Below are positions 25,825 through 35,267 of a DNA stretch of 64,000 nucleotides, piece after piece. Below the pieces are notes generated by a model. That model saw only the letters and a program-made list of their open reading frames with translations. It made no database searches and was not told where the DNA came from. Source of the stretch: VXYL01 sp965116935 (GTDB lineage Bacteria; Pseudomonadota; Gammaproteobacteria; Pseudomonadales; Azotimanducaceae). Every line of letters starts with the position of its first letter. The first letter of the stretch is position 1. The DNA lies in assembly GCA_965116935.1 (NCBI GenBank), contig OZ220737.1, positions 4,898,001-4,962,000 on the forward strand. The letters are read 5' to 3'. Made by a program: the position numbers and the translations under genes.

Positions 25825-27212
25825 CGCGTTCTTCTCCAGTTGATTTCTAGGACCAGCCTACCACTGGCTACTTGATTTGGAAGGCGTCGACGTGGGGGAG
25901 TGGTCGGGCCGGACGCGCTGACGTTCTGGCTATGGATCTCTGAAAGCGATTCCGACACACGTTCGGAGGTTTCCATGTGGCGGCGTGTGGTAATCTCAAC
26001 AGTTACAAACTAATCCGATGAGAAGGGACTCCATGCCGAAAGGAAACAAAGGTAGCGGCCGAGCCGCCCGTCAACCGGGTTGTGTATGCGCTGGCGTACA
26101 ACGAGCTTGTTCGGTCGAAGTTTGGCTTTGAACTGGAAGCGGCCATGTTCTACAAGCTCAAATGGTATCACCGCATCTTCGGCTGGATGACTCGGTCATT
26201 CGATGATCGTCTTTGGCTCGGTCCGCCTGAGCGGCCGCCAGGCGAGAGTCCAATCCGCTCCTGACCGGACCAGCTATGAACGAGTGTCCGGACCCGAAAG
26301 ACAAGCTTCGTGTCGTCTGCAGCCGGCAGTTGCAGGGCGCCGAAGTCGTTCCTAAGCCCTCCCGCACCGCAATGGGAGTACCGACATGACCAAGGAACGC
26401 GACAAGACGCGTCGCAGGGCCAAGCGCGCAGAGCGGCGCAGGACCGACGACAAGCAGGGTCTTCTTGACGCCTGGTTCCAGAACACGTTGTGGGCCGAAG
26501 TAAAGGGTGTCCAACTCGCCAGATTCGCCCCCGGGCAACGTGCAGGCGCTGGGGTAGCTCGGATGCACTAGGGGTATTCAGTGCTAGTGTGGTGCGGCTG
26601 TCAATCGCGATGGACGCAACCGTGACCGTCCCTTCCTCGTCGTCGCCAATTGCGCCAAGGTCAACCAGACCTTCACTTCGCTGGACTATGTGCTTCGCGC
26701 GGACCGCAACACCGCGCTTCACGTCAGCCTCCAAGGCGTCGGCTATCTGGTCCAACACCGCGATCATGGCTAGGGACTCCGACCGTTCGCGCTCAACACG
26801 TTCCGCCATCCAGTTCGAGTCTCCTGGGTCATGCCGCGTACATCCGTCGTCGCTGTTGAGAAAGCCGCGCACACCACCACCGGGCAACCCGTCCGTCTAT
26901 GCTTTCGGTTTCCGGTCGGCTGGGACTACACTCGACGCCGAACTGTCGCCTGCGCCGCAGGAGTGCCGGGCGTCCCGTACCGTGGAACGGTGGCCGTTCG
27001 CCCGATCAGCGGGCTCCCACCGGCCCACGCCGACCCGGACCCTCTGTCCCTAGGGCAGCGTCAGTTGGAGTCCCGCAATGCCACACTGGTGCCGCGCGAC
27101 GAGCAGCGTCGAGCCGGGCAGGTGACGTACCCCTTTGCTTAGCGCGCCGCCGTAAACGCCAAGTCTAACGACCGCACATGGTTCCCAGTGCAAGGGACGC
27201 CTATGCGTCCGC
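25825..27212. other. Degenerate region with only weak short frames
   Basis: About 1.4 kb with no recognisable gene. Noted within it: (a) 26034-26264 plus, a frame starting MPKGNKGSGRAAR after GAGAAGGGA that would join VNRVVYALAYNELVRSKFG in another phase, possibly a broken small gene; (b) 26168-26809 minus, a frame opening MAERVERERSESLAMIAVLD whose first ~85 residues look protein-like but whose remainder does not; (c) the basic frame at 26386 listed separately. Codon use is less GC3-biased than in neighbours, consistent with foreign, decaying DNA. Antisense frames here conflict with each other, so at most some are real. Confidence 0.4.
26386..26571 (+). CDS. Hypothetical basic 61-aa protein
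   Basis: Begins MTKERDKTRRRAKRAERRRT with GGGAG about 7 nt upstream of the ATG. The strongly basic N-terminus could bind nucleic acid, but such composition also arises in shadow frames of GC-rich DNA. No family recognised; it lies in a degenerate island and overlaps weak antisense frames. Low confidence. Confidence 0.25.
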   Translation: MTKERDKTRRRAKRAERRRTDDKQGLLDAWFQNTLWAEVKGVQLARFAPGQRAGAGVARMH

Positions 27213-27659
27213 CTACTTGGCGAGTTTCCTCTGCAACCTGCGCACTGCCTTGCCGAGTTCCGCGATTTCGGCCTTCAGCGCGTCCACGTCGGTCTCGTCG
27301 CTTTCCGCTTCGCCGAAGTGCTGTTCCCGCGTCTTCAGCACCACGGCATCGCGATCCACGTTGGAGTTGAAGATGGCAACGGCCTCGAAGTTCTCCTTGC
27401 CAGGATTGCACATGGCGTGGAACTGGCCGGCCGGCACGACGGCGACCGATCCTGGGCACAAATCGTAGGTTTCATTCTCGATCTGGATGCGCCCCTCGCC
27501 CTTCTGGACGATGACGATTTCCTCGACGACGGTATGACTGTGGCCGGCGTCCTCTTCCCCCGGCGCCATGCAGATTGGCGCGACGCCGAGTTCCTTGAGC
27601 GTCGCCGACCGGACGGCGCGCGCGCCGGCAAAATCGTCGGCGTTCAATACGGTGCCCAT
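27213..27659 (-). CDS. Cupin-domain protein with coiled-coil tail, 148 aa
   Basis: Single cupin: HSHTVVEEIVIVQKGEGRIQ (metal-ligand histidines and glutamate) followed by CPGSVAVVPAGQFHAM (second motif with the third histidine). The C-terminus (ALKAEIAELGKAVRRLQRKL) is a predicted coiled coil, suggesting oligomerisation. ATG at 27659 is preceded by AAGAGG; the longer frame to 27710 lacks a better site. Substrate unknown. Lies 157 bp downstream of the crotonase gene on the same strand. Confidence 0.75.
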   Translation of the reverse strand: MGTVLNADDFAGARAVRSATLKELGVAPICMAPGEEDAGHSHTVVEEIVIVQKGEGRIQIENETYDLCPGSVAVVPAGQFHAMCNPGKENFEAVAIFNSNVDRDAVVLKTREQHFGEAESDETDVDALKAEIAELGKAVRRLQRKLAK

Positions 27660-27816
27660 GGGTGCCTCTTGATTGGTTGGGAGGACTCGGAACCATAGCA
27701 TGCGCGCCAAGCGTGGCGACGCGGCGGGAACAGGCCCTTGCCCGACTGCGAGCAGGCCCGTCTCGCGGGGAGAGGGCTGGTTGCACTTCCAGGCCTTGGT
27801 TGCTTCGCCCTCGGCC

Positions 27817-28680
27817 TCAACCAGCGCTGCGCGGCAGTGGCGGCAGGTCCACGAACTCCCCGGTGCGCTTCTCCTGGTTGGCCACCACTGCTTCGCGCAT
27901 TTCTGCGGGTTGCAGGAAAGAGGCGTTCCAGATGGAGATGTAGTCGAGGCCGTCCGCGGTCGTATGGTCGCGGGAATAGTTGATCATGCGCTTGCAGCCG
28001 TAGAGCGCGAGCGGCGGCTTGGCGGTGATTTCGCGAGCGATCTCGAACACCCCTTCGAGCATCGCCTCCTGGTCTCGGAAGACGCGGTTGACGAGACCCA
28101 CTTCCTTCGCCTCCGCCGCCGGCATGCGCCGCCCGGTGTAGGCAAGCTCGCGCACGATGCCCTCCGGGATGAGCTTGACAAGCCGAGGGAAGGTGCCGAC
28201 ATCGGCGGTGATCCCGACATTGATCTCGAACACGGTGAGGAACGCATCTGCCGTGGCGTAGCGCATGTCGCAGGCGGTGACCATGTCCACGCCGCCCCCG
28301 ATGCAGCCGCCCTGAATCGCCGCAAGCACCGGCAGGCGGCAGTTCTCCAGCACCGAGAAGCTCTCTTGCAGGTGCCGCGTGTTGTCGTAGAAGCGAGCGC
28401 CGTGGCGAACCGCCTCCCGCGCCTCAGCCGCGGCATCCGGACGATCCTGCCCGTTGCCACCGCCTTGCCGCAGGTGACTGATGTCGAGACCAGCCGTGAA
28501 GTGCGGCCCGGTGGAGGAGATGACGATCACCCGCGCCTCGACGGCGGCGTCGATTTCGGTCACGATCTCAGGCAACTCGCGCCAGAAGGCAGGCGTCATG
28601 CTGTTGCGCTTCGCCGGCCGCGACAGCACGATGTGCGCGATCCGATCCTTCACTTCCACGTCGAAGCATTCGTAGCTCAT
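27817..28680 (-). CDS. Enoyl-CoA hydratase/isomerase (crotonase) family, 287 aa
   Basis: Crotonase fold acting on acyl-CoA thioesters. Oxyanion-hole segments HFTAGLDISHL and AIQGGCIGGGVDMVTACD are clear. INVGITADVGTFPRL and the following KEVGLVNRVF resemble dienoyl-CoA isomerase (ECH1-like), which uses acidic residues at the ADVGT position instead of the hydratase glutamate pair. So delta3,5-delta2,4-dienoyl-CoA isomerase is the favoured activity, by analogy only. Length normal. Transcribed away from the S41 peptidase gene starting 154 bp upstream. Confidence 0.82.
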   Translation of the reverse strand: MSYECFDVEVKDRIAHIVLSRPAKRNSMTPAFWRELPEIVTEIDAAVEARVIVISSTGPHFTAGLDISHLRQGGGNGQDRPDAAAEAREAVRHGARFYDNTRHLQESFSVLENCRLPVLAAIQGGCIGGGVDMVTACDMRYATADAFLTVFEINVGITADVGTFPRLVKLIPEGIVRELAYTGRRMPAAEAKEVGLVNRVFRDQEAMLEGVFEIAREITAKPPLALYGCKRMINYSRDHTTADGLDYISIWNASFLQPAEMREAVVANQEKRTGEFVDLPPLPRSAG

Positions 28681-28833
28681 GCAGGCAATCTCCTCGACCT
28701 TGGACGCATCCTACAGGAGTGGCCTCGGCGCCTTGCCATCGAGTCGGCTCGCCTTATGCTTGGCGCGACGGCCCGCCGGCGCTTGGAACACTCGTCCGTT
28801 CCGCCCGCCGGTACAGACTTGGAGGAAAGAATC

Positions 28834-31248
28834 TTGCCCACCGGAAAACAGCGAACGCCAGCGTTGCGCGCGCTTGCGACCGCCGCCGCCTTGCTGCTGG
28901 CGCAGGTGGCACTGGCGCAGGACGACCACGGCGATGGGCCGCGCAGCTCCACGTTGCTGCGGCTCGGCGAGCCGGTGCCGGGCCGGGTGGGTGCGGGCGA
29001 CGTGGACGTGTTCCGTTTCGATCTGGTCGGCCCGACCTCGGTGCAGGTGCGCACCAGCGGTCAGGCGGACACGGCCGGCCGGCTCACCAGCAGCGCCGGC
29101 ACGTTGCTGGCGACCGACGACAACTCCGGCGCTCGCGAGAACTTCCTCATTCGCCAAGACCTCGGCAGGGGCATCTACTACATTCAAGTGAGTGGCAGCG
29201 GCAGCTACGCGGTCGACGTGACGGTCGTGGGCAACGTGGACGACCTGCACGGGGACACCCTGGAATCGGCCACCGTTCTGCGGCTGTGGAGCCCCGAGGA
29301 GGTCGCCCGGGTCAGGCCTTCGGCGTTGCTTGCGACCTCGGGGCGCATCTTTCCCGCCGCTGACGTGGATGTCTTTCGCATCGATGTGCGCGAGGATGGC
29401 GCGGAACTGCTCACTCGAGCCGCGGGTGCAGCCAATGCCAACGGCAGCCTGCTCGACAGCGAGGGGCGTGCCATTCGCACCGATGCTTCCGGCGGCAACT
29501 TCCGCTTCTCGACCCGGCTGGCGGCGGGCATCTACTACTTGCAGGTGACGGCACCGGCGGGCGGCGCATATCGGGTGCTGGCACAGAACTCTCCTCCCTC
29601 CTCTGCCGGCCCGGGAACGTTCGTGGACACCGATGGCGACGGCGTGGGCGATGCGAGCGACGCCTTCCCGCTCGATCGCACCGAGACTCGCGACTACGAC
29701 CGCGACGGCGTCGGCGACAACGCCGACCTCGACGACGACAACGACACCGCGAGCGATGTCATCGACGACCACCCGAACGATGCGCGCCGCTCGGTGCTCG
29801 CTGGCGCCTTTCGCCCGTCCGCCGACTTTGCCGGCTTCTGCGCCAATCCACGCACCGGCGTGGACAGCGCCGGCGAGCCTTACCCCGATCGTCCCGGGTC
29901 GGTCGCCTACGAGAACAACTGGCTGCGTTCCTGGAGCAACGAGGACTACCTCTGGTACGACGAGATCGTCGATGTGGATCCCATCCACCACGACACCCCG
30001 ACATACTTCAGTTTGATGCGCACCTTTGCCACGACGCCAAGCGGCGCGGACAAGGATTCGGCGCACTTCTCCTTGAACACCGAGGAATACCGAGCGGAGC
30101 GCGATGCCGGGGTGGTGGTGGGCTATGGCGCCAGGTGGGCCTTGTTGCGGCGCAGCCCGCCGCGGGACATCCGCATTGCCTACACCGAGCCCAACTCGCC
30201 GGCGACTCGCGCCGACCTCACCCGCGGCGCACAGATAATCGAAGTGGACGGCGTCAGCATCCGCGATGGTTCGTCCAGCACGCTCAATGCCGGGCTCTTT
30301 CCCAGCGAGCCTGGCGAGTCGCACACCTTCCTGGTGCGCGACTTGGCGGGCTCGGAACGGACGATCGTGCTCACCGCCGAGGAGATCACCGAGGACCCGG
30401 TGCAGAACGAGGCGAACCTGGAGCGAGCGGGGCGAACGATCGGCTACATGCTGTTCAACGACCACAGCCGGGTTGCGGAAGGTGAGTTGACGGCGGCGGT
30501 TCGACGCTTTGCGAGTGCCGGAGTGGAAGAGCTTGTGCTCGATCTTCGCTACAACGGCGGCGGTCTGCTGTACATCGCTGCCGAGCTCGGCTACATGGTG
30601 GCTGGAGCCAAGTCGGTCGGGCGCGTGTTCGACGGTCTGCAATACAACGACAAGAGCTCGCACCGCAACTTCGACTTTCCGTTCCTCCACATTGACTCCG
30701 AAGACCGAGCCCTGCCGACGCTTGAACTTGACCGACTGTTCGTGCTTGCCGGTCCAGGCACCTGTTCCGCCAGCGAGGCGCTCGTCAACGCCCTGCGCGG
30801 AATCGACGTCGAAGTGGTGCTGATCGGCGCGGCCACCTGCGGCAAGCCCTACGGCTTCCTGCCTGAGGACAACTGCGGCACCACCTACTTCTCGATCCAG
30901 TTCAAGGGCGTCAACGACAAGGGTTTCGGCGACTATGCCGACGGATTCGTGCCGGTGCGCGGCGGCGGCACGGAGCCGTGGCAAGTTCCCGGCTGTCTCG
31001 TCGCCGACGATTTCGACCATTTCCTCGGCGACCCGGACGAAGCGCAATTGCAGGCAGCCCTCGGCTACATGCAGACCGGGACTTGCCCGGCGGCGAGCTC
31101 TTCGGCGGTTTCGCTCACGGCCCTCGGCGACGCCGCGCCGATGCAAGCTCGCGACTTGCTGCGGCAGAACCGCTTCTACGACGGCTACCGGGATGCGGTC
31201 GTCCGCCAGGATCGACATCGAACGCGCGTGTTGCGACAAGGAAGGTGA
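28834..31248 (+). CDS. Secreted S41 peptidase with PPC domains and type-3 repeats, 804 aa
   Basis: TTG at 28834 is chosen because GGAGGAAAG lies 5 nt before it and a signal peptide follows (ALATAAALLLAQVALA, cleavage near 30). Then two bacterial pre-peptidase-like beta domains (~40-125 and ~150-250, each with GIYYIQV or GIYYLQV strands), thrombospondin-type-3 calcium repeats at ~262-319 (DTDGDGVGD, DYDRDGVGD), a PDZ-like segment at ~449-480, and an S41 domain with the nucleophile near S645 in TCSASEA and general-base lysine near 671 in TCGKPYG. Substrate unknown. It overlaps its paralogue by 4 nt. The longer open frame from 27673 is a shadow of the antisense crotonase gene. Confidence 0.88.
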   Translation: MPTGKQRTPALRALATAAALLLAQVALAQDDHGDGPRSSTLLRLGEPVPGRVGAGDVDVFRFDLVGPTSVQVRTSGQADTAGRLTSSAGTLLATDDNSGARENFLIRQDLGRGIYYIQVSGSGSYAVDVTVVGNVDDLHGDTLESATVLRLWSPEEVARVRPSALLATSGRIFPAADVDVFRIDVREDGAELLTRAAGAANANGSLLDSEGRAIRTDASGGNFRFSTRLAAGIYYLQVTAPAGGAYRVLAQNSPPSSAGPGTFVDTDGDGVGDASDAFPLDRTETRDYDRDGVGDNADLDDDNDTASDVIDDHPNDARRSVLAGAFRPSADFAGFCANPRTGVDSAGEPYPDRPGSVAYENNWLRSWSNEDYLWYDEIVDVDPIHHDTPTYFSLMRTFATTPSGADKDSAHFSLNTEEYRAERDAGVVVGYGARWALLRRSPPRDIRIAYTEPNSPATRADLTRGAQIIEVDGVSIRDGSSSTLNAGLFPSEPGESHTFLVRDLAGSERTIVLTAEEITEDPVQNEANLERAGRTIGYMLFNDHSRVAEGELTAAVRRFASAGVEELVLDLRYNGGGLLYIAAELGYMVAGAKSVGRVFDGLQYNDKSSHRNFDFPFLHIDSEDRALPTLELDRLFVLAGPGTCSASEALVNALRGIDVEVVLIGAATCGKPYGFLPEDNCGTTYFSIQFKGVNDKGFGDYADGFVPVRGGGTEPWQVPGCLVADDFDHFLGDPDEAQLQAALGYMQTGTCPAASSSAVSLTALGDAAPMQARDLLRQNRFYDGYRDAVVRQDRHRTRVLRQGR

Positions 31249-33029
31249 AGGTTTCCCCCGTCAAGATGATTGGTGCTGTCACCCTGGTGGCGGCGTTTGG
31301 CCTCACTGGATGCGGCGGCGGCAGCAGCGATCCGGATACCGACGGCGATGGCGTGTCCGACAGCCTCGATGCGTTTCCCCGCGACGCCAGCGAGACCCAG
31401 GACTCCGACAACGACGGCGTCGGCGACAACGCAGACGCCTTCCCCAACGATGCCAGTGAAACCACCGACACCGACGGGAACGGCGCCGGCGACAATGGCG
31501 ATCTGGACGACGACAACGACGGCGCGGAGGACGTGATCGACGAGCATCCGCTCGATGCCAGCCGGTCCATCCAGGCAAGCGTTTTCCGTGCATCCACGGA
31601 CTTCGCCGCCTATTGCGCCAATCCCCGCAGCGGCGTCGACTCTTCGGGCCGTGTCTTCCCGGACTTGGAAGGTTCGGTGGCTTATGAGAACAACTGGATT
31701 CGCTCCTGGAGCAACGAGGAATACCTCTGGTACGACGAGATCGTCGATGTGGACCCCATCGATCACGACACTCCGGAGTATTTCGACCTGATGCGCACCT
31801 TCGCCACGACCCCGAGTGGCCGGGACAAGGATCAGTTCCACTTCACGTGGGAAACGGAGGAATACCGGCGCGCTCGCGACAGCGGCGTGGCGGTGGGATA
31901 CGGTGCCGAGTGGGCCATCGTCGCGTCACGGCCCCCGCGTGAAATCCGCATCGCCTTCACCGAACCGGACGCCCCGGCCACGCGCGCCGGGCTCACTCGC
32001 GGCGCACACGTCATCGCCATCGACGGCGCCGCCGTGCTGGACGGCTCTCCCGACACGCTCAACGCAGGGCTCTTCCCGGACCAGCCTGGCGAGACGCACG
32101 AGTTCGTCGTGCGCGACCTCGGCGCAAGCGCTGGCGCGGAGCGGACTGTGGTTCTGGCGGCGGAAGAGGTCGCCGCCGACCCGGTGCAGAACGACGCCGT
32201 GCTCGAATACGCCGGGCGCAAGGTGGGCTATATGGCGTTTCACGACCACAACCGCGTGGCAGAAGGCGAGCTCGCGGCTGCGGTGCGGCGGTTCCGTGAC
32301 GAAGGCGTAGAGGACCTTGTGCTGGACTTGCGTTACAACGGCGGCGGGCTGCTCTACATCGCCGCCGGCCTTGGCTACATGATTGCGGGGCCGGCGTCGA
32401 GCGGCAAGGTCTTCGACGGTTTGCAGTACAACGACAAGCGGTCGCACCGCAACGAGGCGTTCCCGTTCATCGACACGGACCGCAACGACCGGCCCTTGCC
32501 CAGTCTCGATCTCACCCGCGTCTTCATCCTCGGCAGCGGGCGCACTTGCTCGGCGAGCGAGTCGATCATCAATGGGCTGCGAGGCATCGACGTGGAAGTG
32601 GTGTTGATTGGCGGCGCCACCTGCGGCAAGCCCTACGGCTTCCTGCCGGCGGACAACTGCGGCACGACCTATTTCTCCATCCAGTTCAGGAGCGTGAACG
32701 AAAAGGGCTTCGGCGACTTCGCTGACGGCTTCGTGCCCGTCGCGGGGGGTGGAACCGAGCCTTGGGAGGTGCCCGGGTGCTTCGTGGCGGATGACTTCGA
32801 CCACCTGCTCGGCGACCCGGAAGAGGCGCGTCTGGCCGCGGCGCTTGACTACATGCAGACGGGCACTTGTCCAGCCGCCAGTGCGGACGCCCTGGCGGCG
32901 CTGGTGACGGACGGCGACATCCAGCCGTTGTGGACAGCGCGGACGATCCTTCGGCAAAATCGCTGGTACGATGGCTACCGCGAGGCCGTTGTGCGCCAAG
33001 AGCGACGGTGGGCGGCGCAGGTCCGCTGA
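31245..33029 (+). CDS. S41 peptidase lipoprotein, paralogue of preceding gene, 594 aa
   Basis: The N-terminus MIGAVTLVAAFGLTGCGGG is a lipoprotein signal (lipobox LTGC), so the enzyme is probably anchored to a membrane. GTG at 31245 overlaps the preceding stop (GTGA); ATG at 31266 is an alternative. It lacks the two pre-peptidase domains of its neighbour but has more calcium-type repeats (DTDGDGVSD, DSDNDGVGD, DTDGNGAGD). From YENNWIRSWSNEEYLWYDE onward it is collinear and highly similar to the upstream protein, with S436 in TCSASES and K462 in TCGKPYG. A clear tandem duplication with domain remodelling. Confidence 0.88.
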   Translation: MKVSPVKMIGAVTLVAAFGLTGCGGGSSDPDTDGDGVSDSLDAFPRDASETQDSDNDGVGDNADAFPNDASETTDTDGNGAGDNGDLDDDNDGAEDVIDEHPLDASRSIQASVFRASTDFAAYCANPRSGVDSSGRVFPDLEGSVAYENNWIRSWSNEEYLWYDEIVDVDPIDHDTPEYFDLMRTFATTPSGRDKDQFHFTWETEEYRRARDSGVAVGYGAEWAIVASRPPREIRIAFTEPDAPATRAGLTRGAHVIAIDGAAVLDGSPDTLNAGLFPDQPGETHEFVVRDLGASAGAERTVVLAAEEVAADPVQNDAVLEYAGRKVGYMAFHDHNRVAEGELAAAVRRFRDEGVEDLVLDLRYNGGGLLYIAAGLGYMIAGPASSGKVFDGLQYNDKRSHRNEAFPFIDTDRNDRPLPSLDLTRVFILGSGRTCSASESIINGLRGIDVEVVLIGGATCGKPYGFLPADNCGTTYFSIQFRSVNEKGFGDFADGFVPVAGGGTEPWEVPGCFVADDFDHLLGDPEEARLAAALDYMQTGTCPAASADALAALVTDGDIQPLWTARTILRQNRWYDGYREAVVRQERRWAAQVR

Positions 33030-33101
33030 CATCCGTTCGAAGCCTCGCACCACGACGTCTTCTTCAACGACGCTCCAACGAGCTACAGACAGGTACGCAC
33101 G

Positions 33102-34283
33102 ATGCGCAAGGACGAACAGCTTCGCCTCCTCGACATTCTGGAGGATGGTATTGCCACGGGCCGCACGGCCTTTGCCGACGGCGTCATGCGCTCGCCGGCT
33201 TCCGATTTCACGTGCCCGGATCTCCTGGCGCAGGAGCAGGAGGTCTTCTTCCGCGAGACACCGCTCTTCACCGGGCTTTCGTGCGATCTGCCGGAGCCGG
33301 GCACCTACTGGGCGGACAGCCGGACCGGACTGCCCATCCTCATGACGCGGGACGAGGACGGCGAGTTCCGTGCTTTCGCCAATGCCTGCCGCCACCGGGG
33401 GGCACAGGTGGTCCCGGACGGTCGTGGCAAGCGGCCTCGGGTGAGCTGCCCGTTCCATGCGTGGACATACAACATGCGTGGCGACCTAGTCGCCGTCAAC
33501 CGCGCCGACAGCTTTGGCGGCATCGACCGCAGCCAGCACGGCCTGGTGGAGCTTCCGAGCGCGGAGAAGTACGGCACGCTGTGGGTAATCCCGAATCCGC
33601 ATTCCCGCGAGACGATCGACGTCGACGCCTGCTTCGGCGAGCTGTCGGACGACATGGAGAACTGGGAGCTCGGCGCCTACCAGCACGCGGCGACGCAAGT
33701 GCTGGAAGCGGACGTGAACTGGAAGCTTGCCATCGACACGTTCGGCGAGAACTACCACTTCCCCGTGCTGCACCGGCACACGCTGGGACCAGGTTTTCAC
33801 GGCAACCTGCAGACCCACGACGTGATGGGCCTGAACTACCGCATGGTGTTCGCCCGCTCGAACTTCGAGGAAGTCGCCAAAGCCGTACCGGACCGCGACC
33901 AGTGGCCGTTCCGACAGATGACACTATGCGTGTATTTCGTCTATCCGAACACGATTTTCCTGGTGGACATAGGCGTCGTGGACGTGCTGCGCATGTTTCC
34001 TGACGGTACCGGCCGCTCCCGCACGGCGCACAGCGTGTACCTGACGCCAAACGCCGCCGACTTCTTCCGGCGCACCGGCACGGACCCACGGGAACGGTTT
34101 GCCGGCTTCAACAGCGTGATTCAAGGGGAGGACTACGTCATGGCCGCCTCCACCCAAGCGTGCGCAGAGGCAGGCATCCACGAACACTTCCTGTTCGGTC
34201 GCAACGAACCGGCCCTGCACCACTACCACAACGCGCACCGCAAGGGCCTGGGACGCCCGCTGCTTCAGGTGGAGAATTCCTAG
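33102..34283 (+). CDS. Rieske non-haem iron oxygenase, alpha subunit type, 393 aa
   Basis: Ring-hydroxylating or demethylating oxygenase. Rieske 2Fe-2S site: C96-x-H98 (CRHRG) and C116-x2-H119 (CPFHAW). Catalytic mononuclear iron site: DTFGENYHFPVLHRH with H219 and H224. Length fits the alpha subunit. No ferredoxin, reductase or beta subunit is adjacent, so electrons must come from elsewhere. Substrate unknown; aromatic acids, carnitine-type amines and sterol-like compounds are all used in this family. Lies 72 bp after the S41 pair. Confidence 0.88.
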   Translation: MRKDEQLRLLDILEDGIATGRTAFADGVMRSPASDFTCPDLLAQEQEVFFRETPLFTGLSCDLPEPGTYWADSRTGLPILMTRDEDGEFRAFANACRHRGAQVVPDGRGKRPRVSCPFHAWTYNMRGDLVAVNRADSFGGIDRSQHGLVELPSAEKYGTLWVIPNPHSRETIDVDACFGELSDDMENWELGAYQHAATQVLEADVNWKLAIDTFGENYHFPVLHRHTLGPGFHGNLQTHDVMGLNYRMVFARSNFEEVAKAVPDRDQWPFRQMTLCVYFVYPNTIFLVDIGVVDVLRMFPDGTGRSRTAHSVYLTPNAADFFRRTGTDPRERFAGFNSVIQGEDYVMAASTQACAEAGIHEHFLFGRNEPALHHYHNAHRKGLGRPLLQVENS

Positions 34284-34330
34284 CCACCTGGAACGCCACT
34301 GCCAACGCGCCCGCCGGGGCGCCAATACGC

Positions 34331-34407
34331 GTAGGGGCGGGGCTTGTCCCCGCCCGCATCGAATGCACCGACAGACTCAGGGCGGTCCGGACAAGCCCGT
34401 CCCCTAC
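34331..34407. repeat. REPIN-like inverted doublet
   Basis: GTAGGGGCGGGGCTTGTCC... at 34331-34355 and its inverted, partly diverged partner ...ACAAGCCCGTCCCCTAC at 34384-34407, each itself a small hairpin. Total 77 bp. Same architecture as copies at 36667, 59303 and 60201. Located between the Rieske gene and a convergent VOC gene. Confidence 0.75.
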
Positions 34408-34468
34408 GAGTTCCCGCGCCCAAGCAGCGGGCTCCACGCCGTCCGCCGCCCAAGTCGTTCGGGCCCCT

Positions 34469-35230
34469 TCAGCTCTCGCGAGCGAATGTCAGGCGGTGGC
34501 CGATGGGGGTTTCGATGGTGAAATCGCGCAGGCCGTAGGGTTCGTCCTGCGGCGGGCGGATTACCGTGACTCCCTTTGCCGCGTATTCCTCGTGTAAGGC
34601 GTCGGGGTCGTCCACGAAGATGTAGGCATCGCCTTCGTGCGCTTGGCGTTCGACGACGAAGACCGGGCGGCGGCGGATTTGCAGGTGGATGCTGGCACCT
34701 TCACGGAAGACGATGGCATACACGGGCTCGTGATCCGGCGGCGTGAAGAGGCCCCCCGGGCAGGAGAACCCCAGCGTATCCACATGCCAGCGCATGGCCG
34801 CTTCCACGTCCCGGCAGCCGAGCACCGGGGCGGTTTCCCACCCCGATTCCGTGCGGCCCAAGTCCACGCCGAGGGCCAGACGGTGGCCGTCTCGGTCGCG
34901 CAGCACCAACTCACGGTTGCCGTAGGGCATGTCGGTGGGTGCTTGGGCGACCAAAGCGCCGGCGGAACGGAAATCGTCGTGCAAGGAATCGACGTCAGCG
35001 CAAAAAAGGTAGGCGCTCCGCTCGTAGCTCCCTCGCGCCGCGGCCCAGACGCTGCGGCGGCGGATCTGCAGATGCACCTCGATGCCATCCCGCCGCATCA
35101 CGGCATAGACGCGCTCGTCTTCCGGGCCAAACATGCCGCCGGGGCACTCGAACCCCAACGCGCTCTGGTAGTGATCCACCGCCGCCGGCACGTCCCGAAC
35201 GCCCAGCACGGGCGCAGCTCGCCACGCCAT
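34469..35230 (-). CDS. Tandem glyoxalase/VOC protein, 253 aa
   Basis: Two homologous VOC modules of ~120 aa: APVLGVRDVPAAVDHYQSAL... and APVLGCRDVEAAMRWHVDTL..., each with GFECPGG or GFSCPGG and IEVHLQIRRR or SIHLQIRRR strands. Internally duplicated VOC proteins form a complete metal-binding cavity in one chain. ATG at 35230 has AAGGAGAAG upstream; the longer frame to 35431 runs into the next gene. Substrate unknown (bleomycin-resistance-like, dioxygenase-like or lyase). 37 bp downstream of the esterase gene, so probably co-transcribed. Confidence 0.8.
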   Translation of the reverse strand: MAWRAAPVLGVRDVPAAVDHYQSALGFECPGGMFGPEDERVYAVMRRDGIEVHLQIRRRSVWAAARGSYERSAYLFCADVDSLHDDFRSAGALVAQAPTDMPYGNRELVLRDRDGHRLALGVDLGRTESGWETAPVLGCRDVEAAMRWHVDTLGFSCPGGLFTPPDHEPVYAIVFREGASIHLQIRRRPVFVVERQAHEGDAYIFVDDPDALHEEYAAKGVTVIRPPQDEPYGLRDFTIETPIGHRLTFARES

Positions 35231-35267
35231 CCTTGCTTCTCCTTGGGTCCTTGCTCGTTGCGCCCGA

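Noticed and set aside
28711..31239. 842-aa minus-strand frame
   Set aside because: Shadow of the S41 peptidase gene; no domain signature.
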